Source of the DNA: Streptomyces sp. WZ-12
Lineage (GTDB): Bacteria > Actinomycetota > Actinomycetes > Streptomycetales > Streptomycetaceae
Length of the DNA: 64,000 bases
Assembly: GCF_028898845.1 (NCBI RefSeq)
Contig: NZ_CP118574.1
Coordinates: forward strand, 1,798,001-1,862,000
Direction: 5' to 3'
Position numbers and translations under genes: made by a program. Positions 50,866 to 60,150 of this stretch are shown one piece after another. The notes beneath the pieces were generated by a model, which worked only from the letters and a program-made list of their open reading frames with translations, was not told where the DNA came from and ran no database searches. Each line of letters opens with the position of its first letter. Position 1 is the stretch's first letter.

Positions 50866-53358
50866 TCACTGGCGTCCGTCGTGGCGCGACCGCCGGGGCG
50901 CGTCTCCCCGGTGGCGGGCGAGGTATCCGGCGGTGCGGCTGTCGGGGGACGCGGCGACCTCGGCGGGGGTGCCGGCGGCGACGATCCGGCCGCCCTCGGC
51001 CCCGCCGCCGGGGCCGAGGTCGATGACGTGGTCGGCGCCCGCCACCACGCCCATGTCGTGCTCCACGACCACGACGGTGTTGCCCGCGTCGACCAGGCCG
51101 TGCAACTGGCGCAGCAACACCTCGGTGTCGGCGGGGTGCAGGCCGGTGGTGGGCTCGTCGAGGAGGTAGAGGGTGTGGCCGCGGCGGGCCCGCTGGAGTT
51201 CGGTGGCGAGCTTGATGCGCTGGGCCTCGCCGCCGGAGAGTTCGGTGGCGGGCTGGCCGAGCCGGAGGTAGCCGAGGCCGACGTCCTTCAGGGTGCGCAG
51301 GCTGCGGGCGGCGGCGGGGACGTCGGCGAGGAACTCCGCGGCGTCGTCGACGGTGAGGGCCAGGACGTCGGCGATGGTGCGGCCGCGGTGGGTGATCTGG
51401 AGGGTCTCGGGGTTGTAGCGGGCGCCGCGGCAGTTGGCGCAGGGGGCGTAGGTGCCGGGCAGGAAGAGGAGTTCGACGGCGGTGAAGCCCTCGCCCTGGC
51501 AGGTCTCGCAGCGGCCGGCGGGCACGTTGAAGGAGAACCGGCCGGCGGTGTAGCCGCGGGCGCGGGCCTCGTCGGTGGCGGCGAAGACCTTGCGGACGGC
51601 GTCGAACAGACCGGTGTAGGTGGCGAGGTTGGAGCGCGGGGTGCGGCCGATGGGCTTCTGGTCGACGCGGACCAGCCGGTCCACGGCGTCCAGGCCGGTG
51701 GCGTCGGCGAGTTGGGCGCGGGCCGCGGGTGCGGGGGCGTCCGCGTCGGTGCCGTCCGGCTCGTCGGCGCCCGGGCGGGCGTCCGCGGTGCCCAGGCGGT
51801 CCTGGACGGCCTCCGCGAGGACCCGGGTGACCAAGGTGGACTTGCCGGAACCGGAGACGCCGGTGACGGCGGTGAAGACGCCGAGCGGGAACGTCGCGTC
51901 CAGGTCGCGGAGGTTGTGGAGGGTGACGCCGTGCAGGGCGAGGGTGCCGGTGGGGGCGCGCGGGGTGCGGGCGGGGGGCGGTTCGGCGGCGAAGAGGAAG
52001 CGGCGGGTGGCGGAGTGCTCGGCGTCCGCGAGGGCGGCGACCGGGCCGCTGTGCAGGACCCGGCCGCCGTGTTCGCCGGCGCGCGGGCCGATGTCCACGA
52101 GCCAGTCGGCGCGCCGGACCACGTCCATGTCGTGCTCGACGACGAAGAGGGTGTTGCCGGCCTCCTTGAGGCGGCCGAGCACGGTGAGCAGCGCCTCGGT
52201 GTCGGCGGGGTGCAGGCCGGCGGAGGGTTCGTCCAGGACGTAGACCACGCCGAAGAGGCCGGAGCGCAACTGGGTGGCCAGGCGCAGGCGTTGGAGTTCG
52301 CCGGCGGAGAGGGTGGGCGCCGGGCGGTCCATGCTGAGGTAGCCCAGGCCGAGTTCGGTGAGGACCTCGATGCGGGCGAGGAGGTCGCGGGCGAGTGTGG
52401 GGGCGGGGTCGTCGCCGGGGCGGTCCGCGGTGGGGCGAAGAAGCGCGGCGAGGGTGCTGAGCGGGAGGCCGGCGAGGGCGGCGATGTCCCGGCCCTCGAA
52501 GGTGACCGCCAGCGCCTCCGGGCGCAGCCGGCGGCCGTCGCACACCGGGCACGGCTCGGCGGTCATGAACTGGCGGACGCGCTTGCGCAGGGTCTCGCTC
52601 TTGGAGTCGGCGAAGGTGTGCAGGACGTAACGCCGGGCGCTCATGTACTGGCCCTGGTAGGGGCGTTGGATGCGGCCGGCCTCGCGTACCGGGTGGACGG
52701 TGACGACGGGTTGTTCGTCGGTGAACAGGATCCACTCGCGGTCGGCGGCCGGGAGCTCGCGCCAGGGGCGGTCGATGTCATGGCCGAGGGTGGCGAGGAT
52801 GTCGCGGAGGTTCTTGCCCTGCCAGGCGCCGGGCCAGGCGGCGACGGCGCCGTCGCGGACGGAGAGCGACGGGTCGGGAACGAGGGAGTCCTCGGTGACG
52901 CGGTGGACGGTGCCGAGCCCGTGGCACTCCGGGCAGGCGCCGGCGGCGGTGTTGGGCGAGAAGGCGTCGGAGTCGAGCCGTTCGGTGCTGCCCCGCGGGT
53001 AGTCGCCGGCGCGGGAGTAGAGCATCCGCAGGGTGTTGGAGAGGGTGGTGACGGTGCCGACCGAGGAGCGGGAGGTGGGCGCGGAGCGGCGCTGCTCCAG
53101 GGCGACGGCCGGCGGCAGTCCGCTGATCTCCTCGACCTTGGGCGCGCCGACCTGGTGGATCAGCCGCCGGGCGTAGGGGGCGACCGACTCGAAGTAGCGG
53201 CGCTGCGCCTCGGCGTAGAGGGTGCCGAAGGCGAGCGAGGACTTGCCCGATCCGGACACCCCGGTGAACGCGACCAGCGCGTCCCTCGGGATGTCCACAT
53301 CGATGCCGCGGAGATTGTGCTCACGGGCGCCGCGCACCCGCACGTACGAGTCGGTCAT
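50866..53358 (-). CDS. UvrA2-like ABC ATPase (excinuclease subunit A paralogue)
   Basis: 830 residues, shorter than UvrA proper (about 950), consistent with lacking the UvrB-interacting region. Two nucleotide domains: Walker A GVSGSGKSSLAFG and GVSGSGKSTLVTR; signatures LSAGELQRLRLATQL and LSGGEAQRIKLATEL; Zn-finger CPECHGLGTVH and CETCQGEGF/CANCRGARYN. In Streptomyces such proteins often protect against DNA-binding drugs. ATG 53358 is preceded by GGAGAG; a GTG at 53376 is also possible. Convergent with the permease; a resistance role is inference. Confidence 0.87.
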   Translation of the reverse strand: MTDSYVRVRGAREHNLRGIDVDIPRDALVAFTGVSGSGKSSLAFGTLYAEAQRRYFESVAPYARRLIHQVGAPKVEEISGLPPAVALEQRRSAPTSRSSVGTVTTLSNTLRMLYSRAGDYPRGSTERLDSDAFSPNTAAGACPECHGLGTVHRVTEDSLVPDPSLSVRDGAVAAWPGAWQGKNLRDILATLGHDIDRPWRELPAADREWILFTDEQPVVTVHPVREAGRIQRPYQGQYMSARRYVLHTFADSKSETLRKRVRQFMTAEPCPVCDGRRLRPEALAVTFEGRDIAALAGLPLSTLAALLRPTADRPGDDPAPTLARDLLARIEVLTELGLGYLSMDRPAPTLSAGELQRLRLATQLRSGLFGVVYVLDEPSAGLHPADTEALLTVLGRLKEAGNTLFVVEHDMDVVRRADWLVDIGPRAGEHGGRVLHSGPVAALADAEHSATRRFLFAAEPPPARTPRAPTGTLALHGVTLHNLRDLDATFPLGVFTAVTGVSGSGKSTLVTRVLAEAVQDRLGTADARPGADEPDGTDADAPAPAARAQLADATGLDAVDRLVRVDQKPIGRTPRSNLATYTGLFDAVRKVFAATDEARARGYTAGRFSFNVPAGRCETCQGEGFTAVELLFLPGTYAPCANCRGARYNPETLQITHRGRTIADVLALTVDDAAEFLADVPAAARSLRTLKDVGLGYLRLGQPATELSGGEAQRIKLATELQRARRGHTLYLLDEPTTGLHPADTEVLLRQLHGLVDAGNTVVVVEHDMGVVAGADHVIDLGPGGGAEGGRIVAAGTPAEVAASPDSRTAGYLARHRGDAPRRSRHDGRQ

Positions 53359-53606
53359 CTCTCCATGATCGGACACCGTGCGGGGTGCCGGGGCTGGGCG
53401 CTGCGCCCGTCGGCGCGCCCACTCTCCGCCGACGCCCACCCGGCGTCCGCTTCGTGGGCGCCGGACGGCCGACGGGGGGGTGCCGTCCGGCCCCAAGACG
53501 ACGGTGATCCGCGGCCGGTGGGCGGCAGCCGGCGAACCGCAGCCGCTGAGGCAACTGGCGGCGAGCAACGTTACTGACCAGCGGCTGCTGAGCAACTGCC
53601 GGGCCG

Positions 53607-54902
53607 TTAGCCGGCGGTGGTGGCCTCCCGGACCCGCTCGCGCGCCTCCTCCCAGGGGACGGGGGTGGCGACCACGGCGCGCAGGGCCCGTATCTGGCGC
53701 GGCGGCAGGGCGCAGGCCAGCACGCCGACGGCCAGGCCGTCCCGGCCGAAGAGCGCGACGGCGCGGCGGGCGTCGTGCTCCAGGACGGTGGTCTCGACCT
53801 GGTCGGCGCCGGCGGTCAGCCCGTACGCCTGGAGCTTGAGGCCGTACTGGTCGGACCAGAAGTACGGCACGGGGGCGAACGGGCGGCGCTCGGGCCGTTC
53901 CGCACCCTCGCCCGTGCCGTCGTCCTCGGCGGCGCGCTCGGCGGTCAGCTCGGCGACGAGGTTGCGGGCGGCGGCCATGGCCTGCTCGGTGGCGTTCATC
54001 CGGTGCTCGAAGCGGAGCGGGCGGCCGTGCAGCGGGTGCTCCCAGCGGGCCACGTCGCCGGCGGCGTAGATGCCGGGGGCGGCGGCGCAGTAGGCGTCGC
54101 AGCCGAGGCCGTCGGTGGTGTCCAGCGCCGGGTCGGCGAGCCAGCCCACGGCGGGCTCGGAGCCGATGGCGAGCAGCACCAGATCGGCCGGGAGCCGGCT
54201 GCCGTCGGCCAGCCGGACGCCGCCGATCTGCGCCGGCGCTCCCGGCGCGGGATCGCTCGCGGCCTCGAACTCGGCGACCTCACCGGTCAGCAACCGGACG
54301 CCGCGGGCCGTGTGCTCCTCGGCGAGCAGCTCGCCGATTCCCGGGCCGACGGCGGCGACCATCGGCACCGGCTGGCGGCCGATCAGGGTAACGTCGTGCC
54401 CCAACTCCCGGGCGACCGCGGCGGCTTCGCAGCCCAGGACGCCGTTGCCGACCACGACCAGGCGGCGGGCGCCGCCGGACAGCCGGTCGCGCAGCGCCAG
54501 TGCGTCGTCCAGGGTGCGCAGGGTGAAGACCCCGGCGAGGCCGTCGGCGGCGGGCAGCGTGCGGGCCGCCACGCCGGTGGCGATGATCACGCCGGCGCAG
54601 GCGAGGCGCTCGCCGTCGTCGAGGGTGAGGGTGCGGGTGGCGACGTCGAGGCCGGTGGCCCGGGTGCCGAGCCGCAACTCCAGGCCGAGCGGGTCGATCT
54701 GCTCCTTGCTGCGCAGCAGCAGGCGCTCCGGCTCCCAGGCGCCGTGCAGCAGTTGCTTGGACAGCGGCGGCCGGTCGTACGGGAGGTGGGGCTCGTCGCC
54801 GATCAGGGTCAGCGGGCCCTCCCAGCCGGCCCGGCGCAGGGCCTCGGCGGCGGTGATCCCGGCCGCCGAGGCGCCGACCACCGCGATCGGGCGGGCGGTC
54901 AT
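53607..54902 (-). CDS. NAD(P)H-dependent FAD ferredoxin reductase
   Basis: 431 residues. FAD loop IAVVGASAAGITAAEALRRAGW, NAD loop RLVVVGNGVLGCEAAAVARELG, and GIYAAGDVARWEHP (FAD-contacting Asp). Transfers electrons from NAD(P)H to ferredoxin. Its ATG overlaps the ferredoxin stop by ATGA, and the P450 gene is upstream, so this is a complete P450 electron chain. The 50-residue stretch around 320-345 is low-complexity and acidic. Confidence 0.9.
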   Translation of the reverse strand: MTARPIAVVGASAAGITAAEALRRAGWEGPLTLIGDEPHLPYDRPPLSKQLLHGAWEPERLLLRSKEQIDPLGLELRLGTRATGLDVATRTLTLDDGERLACAGVIIATGVAARTLPAADGLAGVFTLRTLDDALALRDRLSGGARRLVVVGNGVLGCEAAAVARELGHDVTLIGRQPVPMVAAVGPGIGELLAEEHTARGVRLLTGEVAEFEAASDPAPGAPAQIGGVRLADGSRLPADLVLLAIGSEPAVGWLADPALDTTDGLGCDAYCAAAPGIYAAGDVARWEHPLHGRPLRFEHRMNATEQAMAAARNLVAELTAERAAEDDGTGEGAERPERRPFAPVPYFWSDQYGLKLQAYGLTAGADQVETTVLEHDARRAVALFGRDGLAVGVLACALPPRQIRALRAVVATPVPWEEARERVREATTAG

Positions 54903-55093
54903 TCCTGGACCTCGATCACGGCGGCGGGGCAGATGGCGGCCGCCTCGCGGACCGCGTCGTGCTGCTCGGCCGGCGGCTCGGCGTCCAGCAGGACGACCAC
55001 GCCGTCCTCGTCGCGCTGGTCGAAGACCTCGGGCGCGACCAGCACGCACTGGCCGGCGGCGCAGCACTTCTCGGCATCGATGGTGATCTTCAT
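54899..55093 (-). CDS. Ferredoxin, 3Fe-4S type
   Basis: 64 residues: KCCAAGQCVLVAPEVF and AAAICPAAVIEVQE. Cys spacing (C-x5-C ... C-P) is that of Streptomyces 3Fe-4S ferredoxins that pair with P450s. ATG 55093; 77 bp after the P450 stop. Confidence 0.92.
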   Translation of the reverse strand: MKITIDAEKCCAAGQCVLVAPEVFDQRDEDGVVVLLDAEPPAEQHDAVREAAAICPAAVIEVQE

Positions 55094-55134
55094 GGGGTGG
55101 CTCCGTGGGGGTCGGTCGACGGGTGGTGGGACGG

Positions 55135-55161
55135 TCGGTGCGATCGGTGCGATCGGTGCGG
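55135..55161. repeat. 9-bp tandem repeat, three copies
   Basis: TCGGTGCGA repeated three times (last copy one change) in the gap between the P450 and ferredoxin genes. Confidence 0.6.
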
Positions 55162-55169
55162 CCGGTCGG

Positions 55170-56399
55170 TCACCAGGTGACGGGCAGGGAGTGGCAGCCG
55201 TAGATGGCCATGTCGGTGCGGAACGGGATCTCGTCCAGGGGCACGGCGGGCCGCATGGTGGGGAAGCGTCGGAGCAGGGTGGCTATGACCACCTGGAGCT
55301 CGACGCGGGCCAGGGCCTGGCCCAGACACTGGTGGATGCCGTAGCCGAAGGCGACGTGGTGCTGGGAGTTGGGCCGGGCGATGTCGAGGCGGTCGGGGGC
55401 TTCGAAGACCGTCGCGTCGCGGTTGCCGGACGGGACGGCCACCACGACGCCCTCGCCGGCGCGGATGAGCCGGCCGCCGATCTCGATGTCGGTGGTGGCG
55501 ACCCGGCGCGGGCCGTTGCGGATGATGCTGTGGAAGCGCAGCAGTTCCTCGACGGCACCGCGGATCAGGCCCGGTTCCCTGCGGAGCCGCTCGGCGGTCT
55601 CCGGGGAGCGCATCAGCGTCAGGGCGCTGAGGCCGATCATGTTGGCGGTGGTCTCGTGGCCGGCGACCAGGAGCAGGGCGGCGAACGCGGCGACCTCGTC
55701 GTGGGTGATCTCGCCGGTCTGCTGCTGCTCGACGATCAGCCGGCCGAGGATGTCGTCACCCGGCTCCTTCTCCTTGGCGGTGACCAACTGGTCGAGGTAG
55801 TCGCGGAGTTCGCCCCGGGCGGCCTCGCGCTCGTCCTCGGCGATGGTGCGGGAGAGCAGCTTGCCGGTGAGTCGCTGGAAGACATCGTGGTCGTCGTAGG
55901 GGACGCCCAGCAGCAGGCTGATGACGAGCGAGGGGACGGGCAGCGCGAGCGCCTCGACCAGGTCCACCGGCTCGCCGGCCCGGCGCTCCAGCGCGTCGCA
56001 CAGCTCGTCGGTGAGGCGCTGGATCTCCGGCCGCAGCGCCTCGACGCGCTTGACCATGAACTCGCGGGTGACCATCCGGCGGAGCCGGGTGTGCTCCGGC
56101 GGGTCCATGCGGATGAAGCCGCGGTTCTTGGTGCTGGCGCCGCCGGTCATGCCGCTGAGTGGGTAGCCATGGAGGGTGGTGTCGGAGCTGAAGCGGGTGT
56201 CGCCGAGGATCGCGCGGATGTCGGCGTAGCGGGTGGCCAGCCAGGACCAACTGCCGTCGGGGAGCGAGATCCTGGAGATCGGCTCCTCGGCGCGCAGGGT
56301 GCCGAACTCGGTCGGGGGGTCGAAGGGGCAGCCGCTCGGGGGCTGGACGGGCAACGGCGCCGGGGCCGCGGGAACTGTGGTGTCGATCATCTCGGTCAT
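55170..56399 (-). CDS. Cytochrome P450 (CYP105-like group)
   Basis: 409 residues. I-helix ALLLVAGHETTANMIGL, ExxR in AVEELLRFH, heme loop FGYGIHQCLGQALARVEL. Monooxygenase that receives electrons from the ferredoxin downstream. ATG 56399 has AGGAGCG at 7 nt; residues before it (MRTRSE) are unlikely. The TetR operator lies 60-71 bp upstream. Substrate unknown; could be xenobiotic or a secondary metabolite. Confidence 0.92.
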   Translation of the reverse strand: MTEMIDTTVPAAPAPLPVQPPSGCPFDPPTEFGTLRAEEPISRISLPDGSWSWLATRYADIRAILGDTRFSSDTTLHGYPLSGMTGGASTKNRGFIRMDPPEHTRLRRMVTREFMVKRVEALRPEIQRLTDELCDALERRAGEPVDLVEALALPVPSLVISLLLGVPYDDHDVFQRLTGKLLSRTIAEDEREAARGELRDYLDQLVTAKEKEPGDDILGRLIVEQQQTGEITHDEVAAFAALLLVAGHETTANMIGLSALTLMRSPETAERLRREPGLIRGAVEELLRFHSIIRNGPRRVATTDIEIGGRLIRAGEGVVVAVPSGNRDATVFEAPDRLDIARPNSQHHVAFGYGIHQCLGQALARVELQVVIATLLRRFPTMRPAVPLDEIPFRTDMAIYGCHSLPVTW

Positions 56400-56458
56400 C
56401 TCGCTCCTCGTGCGCACATCGCGGGGTGTGCGCCATGAGTCATCCTTCGCCTAACGAC

Positions 56459-56470
56459 TGTAAACTTACA
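56459..56470. promoter_or_regulatory. TetR-type operator upstream of P450 gene
   Basis: TGTAA-AC-TTACA is a perfect inverted repeat within AT-rich promoter sequence, 60 bp before the P450 start. The nearest regulator is the TetR gene at 56662-57282. Confidence 0.55.
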
Positions 56471-56564
56471 CACGTAATGATCGGGTAAACGCCCCGGGGT
56501 TTCCGTCGAAACGTGAGGAAGGGAACACCCGGCGACGCCCGGCAGAGGGCGGACGCACAGCACG

Positions 56565-56598
56565 AAGGCCCCGGCCGGAAGAGAACGGCCAGGGCCTT
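56565..56598 (-). terminator. Hairpin terminator after tetR
   Basis: AAGGCCCCGGCCG and CGGCCAGGGCCTT pair around GAAGAGAA, with one mismatch on each side, 64 bp after the regulator stop. Confidence 0.75.
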
Positions 56599-56661
56599 GC
56601 GGCGCCACGGGCGGAGGAGAGGGGGAAGAGGAGAAGCGGGCGGTCGGCCTCGAAGCCCGGC

Positions 56662-57282
56662 TCAGCGCTCCAGCAGCAGCTCGATGAGCTCCTCCACGAA
56701 CCCGTCCAGCCGGCTGGTGTCCTTGCGGCTCGGCATGACCTGCCAGATCATCACCCGGCCGTGCACCGCCGACCACAGCAGGTACGGCGCCTCGGCGCGC
56801 GAGCCGCGCACCCGCCAGCCGGCCTCCTCGCAGGCGGTCAGCGCGTGGTGCCAGCTGCGCACCAGGAGTCCGGCCGGGTGGCCGGCGAGCCGCTCGGGAC
56901 CGACCGGGGTCTGCCGGGTCTCGTAGAGCAGCCGGTAGTTGGCCGGGTGCTCTATGGCGTAGCGGCAGTAGGCGCGGAGCTGGGCGCGCAGCCGGGCCAC
57001 CGGGTCGCCGTCGTCGGCCTGCGCGGCGGCGTCGGTCATGGCGTGCGCCAGCCGCTCGTAGCTGATCTCCAGGGTGGCCCAGACCAGTTCGGTCTTGTCG
57101 GCGAAGTGCCGGTAGATGCTCGGCGCCGCCACACCGGCCTCGCGGGCCACCGCGCGCAGCGACAGCGCGTCCTCGCTGCCGACCTCCTCCAGGAGGCGTT
57201 CGGTCGCCCGCAGCAGCTCCTCGCGCAGGCGCTCACCCTGTCCGCGCGGGTTACGGGGCCGGACGGCCGCACTCTCGCTCAC
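56662..57282 (-). CDS. TetR family transcriptional regulator
   Basis: 206 residues. HTH at about 30-65 (LSLRAVAREAGVAAPSIYRHFADKTELVWA). A large helical C-domain senses a ligand. GTG 57282 follows GGAGGG. Located just upstream of the P450-ferredoxin-reductase operon, same strand, so it is a likely local repressor of it. Confidence 0.88.
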   Translation of the reverse strand: MSESAAVRPRNPRGQGERLREELLRATERLLEEVGSEDALSLRAVAREAGVAAPSIYRHFADKTELVWATLEISYERLAHAMTDAAAQADDGDPVARLRAQLRAYCRYAIEHPANYRLLYETRQTPVGPERLAGHPAGLLVRSWHHALTACEEAGWRVRGSRAEAPYLLWSAVHGRVMIWQVMPSRKDTSRLDGFVEELIELLLER

Positions 57283-57689
57283 TGCCCTCCGGTCCTTTCC
57301 TGGGCTGCCGCACTGACGGTCGGCGGGGCACTACTCCTTCACCAGGGTTTCACACCCCGAGGGCGGACCGTACCGGAGGATCGCGGTCCGCTCGTCCCGC
57401 GACCCGGCGGGCGCCCCCGGAAGCCAGGCGGGGACTCGGGCCGGGAACCAGGGGCGATCACCATCCGTGAACGCGCGCGGCGCCCCGGTGACGCCCCCTC
57501 GCGGCACCCGACCGCCCGCCCGGCGGCCCGGCACGCACCCGGCAACGGCACACGGCACACCCGCCCCCGTCACATGTACCACCAACTCGACTGCCCCGTA
57601 AGCCGGTTACGACACCCATTCTGGCAACACTCCCCGCTCCCCGGCCTGTTGGCGCCCCCTTGGGGGAGCCCGCACCTAGGGTGCCCGGC
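57283..57689. other. 407-bp gap upstream of tetR and the small gene
   Basis: Contains the tetR promoter region and, near 57651-57668, a GCCCCC-TT-GGGGGA element common in Streptomyces intergenic DNA. No gene is convincing. Confidence 0.4.
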
Positions 57690-57836
57690 ATGGACGGGGA
57701 ACCGCCGCATGTGACGGTGTGGGACGAGGGGCTGCCCGGGGCGCTGCTGGTGCGGGTGCCGGACGCCGACCACGCCTCGCACCAGGACCGGCCCGAGGTG
57801 GTCAACGAGGTGCTGACCCGGCTGTGGCAGAGCTGA
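57690..57836 (+). CDS. Small uncharacterised gene (48 aa)
   Basis: Codons 1-48 are almost all G/C-ending (only two exceptions), unlike the gap before. The peptide runs from MDGEPPHVTVWDEG through LLVRVPDADHASHQ to VVNEVLTRLWQS; no known family is recognised. The ribosome-binding site is weak. It converges with the TerD fusion gene, ending 20 bp from its stop. Confidence 0.55.
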   Translation: MDGEPPHVTVWDEGLPGALLVRVPDADHASHQDRPEVVNEVLTRLWQS

Positions 57837-57855
57837 CCGGCGGTGGCGGCCGGTC

Positions 57856-59943
57856 TCAGCTCACCTCGATGCCGAAGTCGCCCACCAGGGCGGCCAGTCC
57901 ACCGGGATAGCCCTTGCCGCCGAGGACGAAGTCCCAGTCATCGGCGGTGCGGCGGCGGAACGAGCCGAGTACCAGGGCCCGTTCGCCGGGCCGCCCGTCG
58001 GAGACCGGGAGCCGGTCCAACTCGGCGCCCGCGGTGTCCAGCAGCCGGATCCGGGCGTCGGTGAAGCCGCCGAGGTCGCCGTCCGGGTCGGTCTCCTGGT
58101 CGACCGCGGCGACCAGGACCAGCCGGTCGGCGGCGGGCGGCAGCGTGTCGAAGCGCACCCGCAGCGCGGCGCGGTCCTCCGTCACCCCGGACAGCATCCG
58201 CACCGAACCGTCCGGTGTGGCCGGGTTGTTGAAGAAGACGAAGTGGTCGTCGTCGAGCACCGCGGCGCCCTTGCAGACCAGGGCGCAGACGTCGAGGGCG
58301 GCCGCGCCGGACCAGTTCATGGCGAGGGTGACGTGCTCGGGCGCCGCGTCGACGGGCGCCGGTGCGCCGGCGCCCGCGTCGTCGGGTCCGAGGCGGCCGC
58401 GCAGCCCGTACCGGCCGAGCAGGTCGACGAGTTCGGGGCCGGCGATCAGGGTGAGCGGCTTCCCCTGGGCGAAGCGGTGGGCGCCGGGCCCGAATTGGGA
58501 GGTCGTCACCAGGACGCCCTTGTTGGCGCCCTCGGACTGGACGGTCCCGTAGAGGTCGCGGACCGCGGTGGGCGGGACGGTGTTGCGGTAGCGCTTGACC
58601 TGTACGACGATCTTGCCGCCGCGGATCGGGTCCGGGTCCAGGGCGTCCACGTCGATCCCGCCGTCGCCCGAGCGCTGGGTGGTGACGGCCTGCATGCCCA
58701 TCGCGCGGAACAGCTCGGCGACCAACTGCTCGAAGGCGAGCGGGTCCATCGCGTGCAGATCGGCCTCGCCGTCGGTGCCGTGCGAGACCACCGCACCACC
58801 GGCGACGTCGTCCGGCCGCCGGCCGGGGCGCACCTGGGTGCACTGGTCGGGGCGGGCGGAGAGCTGGCCGCGGAGCCCGTCGGTGAGGCAGTCCGGGGCG
58901 CTGACCTGGGCCAGGTGGTAGGAGTCCAGGGCGCTGCGGGGGGCCAGGACGGTGGCGAGGAAGAGGGTGGCGGGGCGTCCGGTGACCGGGTCGACGTCGT
59001 CGACGAAGCCGTTGAGCGCCACCGAGTCCAGGGCGCCGAAGATGTCCGCGGCGAACAGGTCGTGCAGGACCAGCAGCATGCTCTGGGCGATGACCTCGCG
59101 GTAGAGGGCCCGGCGTTGGGCGGCCGGGCGGGCGGTCTCCCGCTCCTCGTCCGGGGTGGGCAGGTAGCGGACGGCCTTGACGGCGGGGACGACGTCGTAG
59201 CCGGGCAGTTCCCAGTCGAGGACCAGTTGGCGGGCGGCGGTGTCGTAGCCGGCGCTGAGTTGGCGGGGGAAGCCCTCGGGCCAGGAGGTGCCGGCGTAGA
59301 GGGCGGCGGAGAAGTATTCGACGACGGCGTCGGCGTCGCCGGCGCGCAGGCCGTCGAGCAGCTCCCGGACGCCGGCGTTGTGCCGGCGTATCCCGTCGAG
59401 GGCGCCGGCCGCCCACTGGTCGTACTGCTGGCGGTAGGCGGCCAGTTGGGACTGGCGCTGGGCCTCGGCGGACTGGGCGGCGTACCAGTCCTGTTCGAAG
59501 CGGGCGCGGGCCTCCTGCCGGTCGCGGTCGCGGCGGACGCCGGAGCGCAGCCCGCCGGTCGGCGCCTGGTAGCGGGCCGGGTCGGGCATGGCCACCGGGG
59601 TGGCGAGGGCGCCGGGGGCGAAGGGTTCGACGCGCTCGGGGCGGAGCAGGGCGTCGGCGGTGAAGGCGGGGGCCCGGCAGCCGTCGGCGAGCAGGTCGGT
59701 GAGGGCGGTGACGCGGGCGTCGAGTTCCTCGGTGCGGCGGCGGGCGTCGGCCTCGCGCTGCCGGCGGTAGGCGGTCTGCCGCTCGCGGTGCATGCGGGCC
59801 ATGGCGCGCTCGGCGGCGCGGGCCTGCCGTTCCTGTTCCCGTTGCTGCTGCACGCGGGCGCGGTGCTCGGCCTCCGTCCGGCGTTGCTGCTGGCGCTGCG
59901 CCTCGGCCCAGATGCCGAGTAATCCCTGGGAACGGCGGCTCAT
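57856..59943 (-). CDS. Coiled-coil / Mrr-type endonuclease / TerD fusion protein
   Basis: 695 residues. N-terminal coiled-coil (about 10-75, QRQQQRRTEAEHRARVQQQR), a second charged helix (about 140-185), an unknown domain (about 190-380), an Mrr-like restriction-endonuclease domain (about 395-510, with AMDPLAFEQLVAELFRAMGM, the catalytic Asp in GGIDVDALDP and the QVKRY Gln-x-Lys), and a C-terminal TerD domain (about 530-695, with VTLAMNWSG, DDDHFVFFNNPATPDGSVRML). TerD domains bind calcium and belong to stress/tellurium systems; here it is joined to a nuclease. Start ATG 59943 is downstream of GGAGGA. Confidence 0.85.
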   Translation of the reverse strand: MSRRSQGLLGIWAEAQRQQQRRTEAEHRARVQQQREQERQARAAERAMARMHRERQTAYRRQREADARRRTEELDARVTALTDLLADGCRAPAFTADALLRPERVEPFAPGALATPVAMPDPARYQAPTGGLRSGVRRDRDRQEARARFEQDWYAAQSAEAQRQSQLAAYRQQYDQWAAGALDGIRRHNAGVRELLDGLRAGDADAVVEYFSAALYAGTSWPEGFPRQLSAGYDTAARQLVLDWELPGYDVVPAVKAVRYLPTPDEERETARPAAQRRALYREVIAQSMLLVLHDLFAADIFGALDSVALNGFVDDVDPVTGRPATLFLATVLAPRSALDSYHLAQVSAPDCLTDGLRGQLSARPDQCTQVRPGRRPDDVAGGAVVSHGTDGEADLHAMDPLAFEQLVAELFRAMGMQAVTTQRSGDGGIDVDALDPDPIRGGKIVVQVKRYRNTVPPTAVRDLYGTVQSEGANKGVLVTTSQFGPGAHRFAQGKPLTLIAGPELVDLLGRYGLRGRLGPDDAGAGAPAPVDAAPEHVTLAMNWSGAAALDVCALVCKGAAVLDDDHFVFFNNPATPDGSVRMLSGVTEDRAALRVRFDTLPPAADRLVLVAAVDQETDPDGDLGGFTDARIRLLDTAGAELDRLPVSDGRPGERALVLGSFRRRTADDWDFVLGGKGYPGGLAALVGDFGIEVS

Positions 59944-60150
59944 TTCGCGGTTCGTCCTCCCCCCGGGGCAGCGGCCCCCGGAACGTGCGGCAGCGGTGGC
60001 GTCTGTGCCGGTCTGCCCTGGTCTGCTGTGGTGAGGCGACTTTATCGGGGGCGTGCGCCGGCGATCAGAGGGCGGGTGAGTCTCGGCCGGGAGGCGCCGG
60101 CGGTAGGGGCGACGGCCGACCCCGAGGGGCCCAAAAATCACAGACATCTC

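Noticed and set aside
57331..57585. Minus-strand small frame in the gap upstream of tetR
   Set aside because: No ribosome-binding site, codon use not biased like neighbours, and no recognisable similarity.
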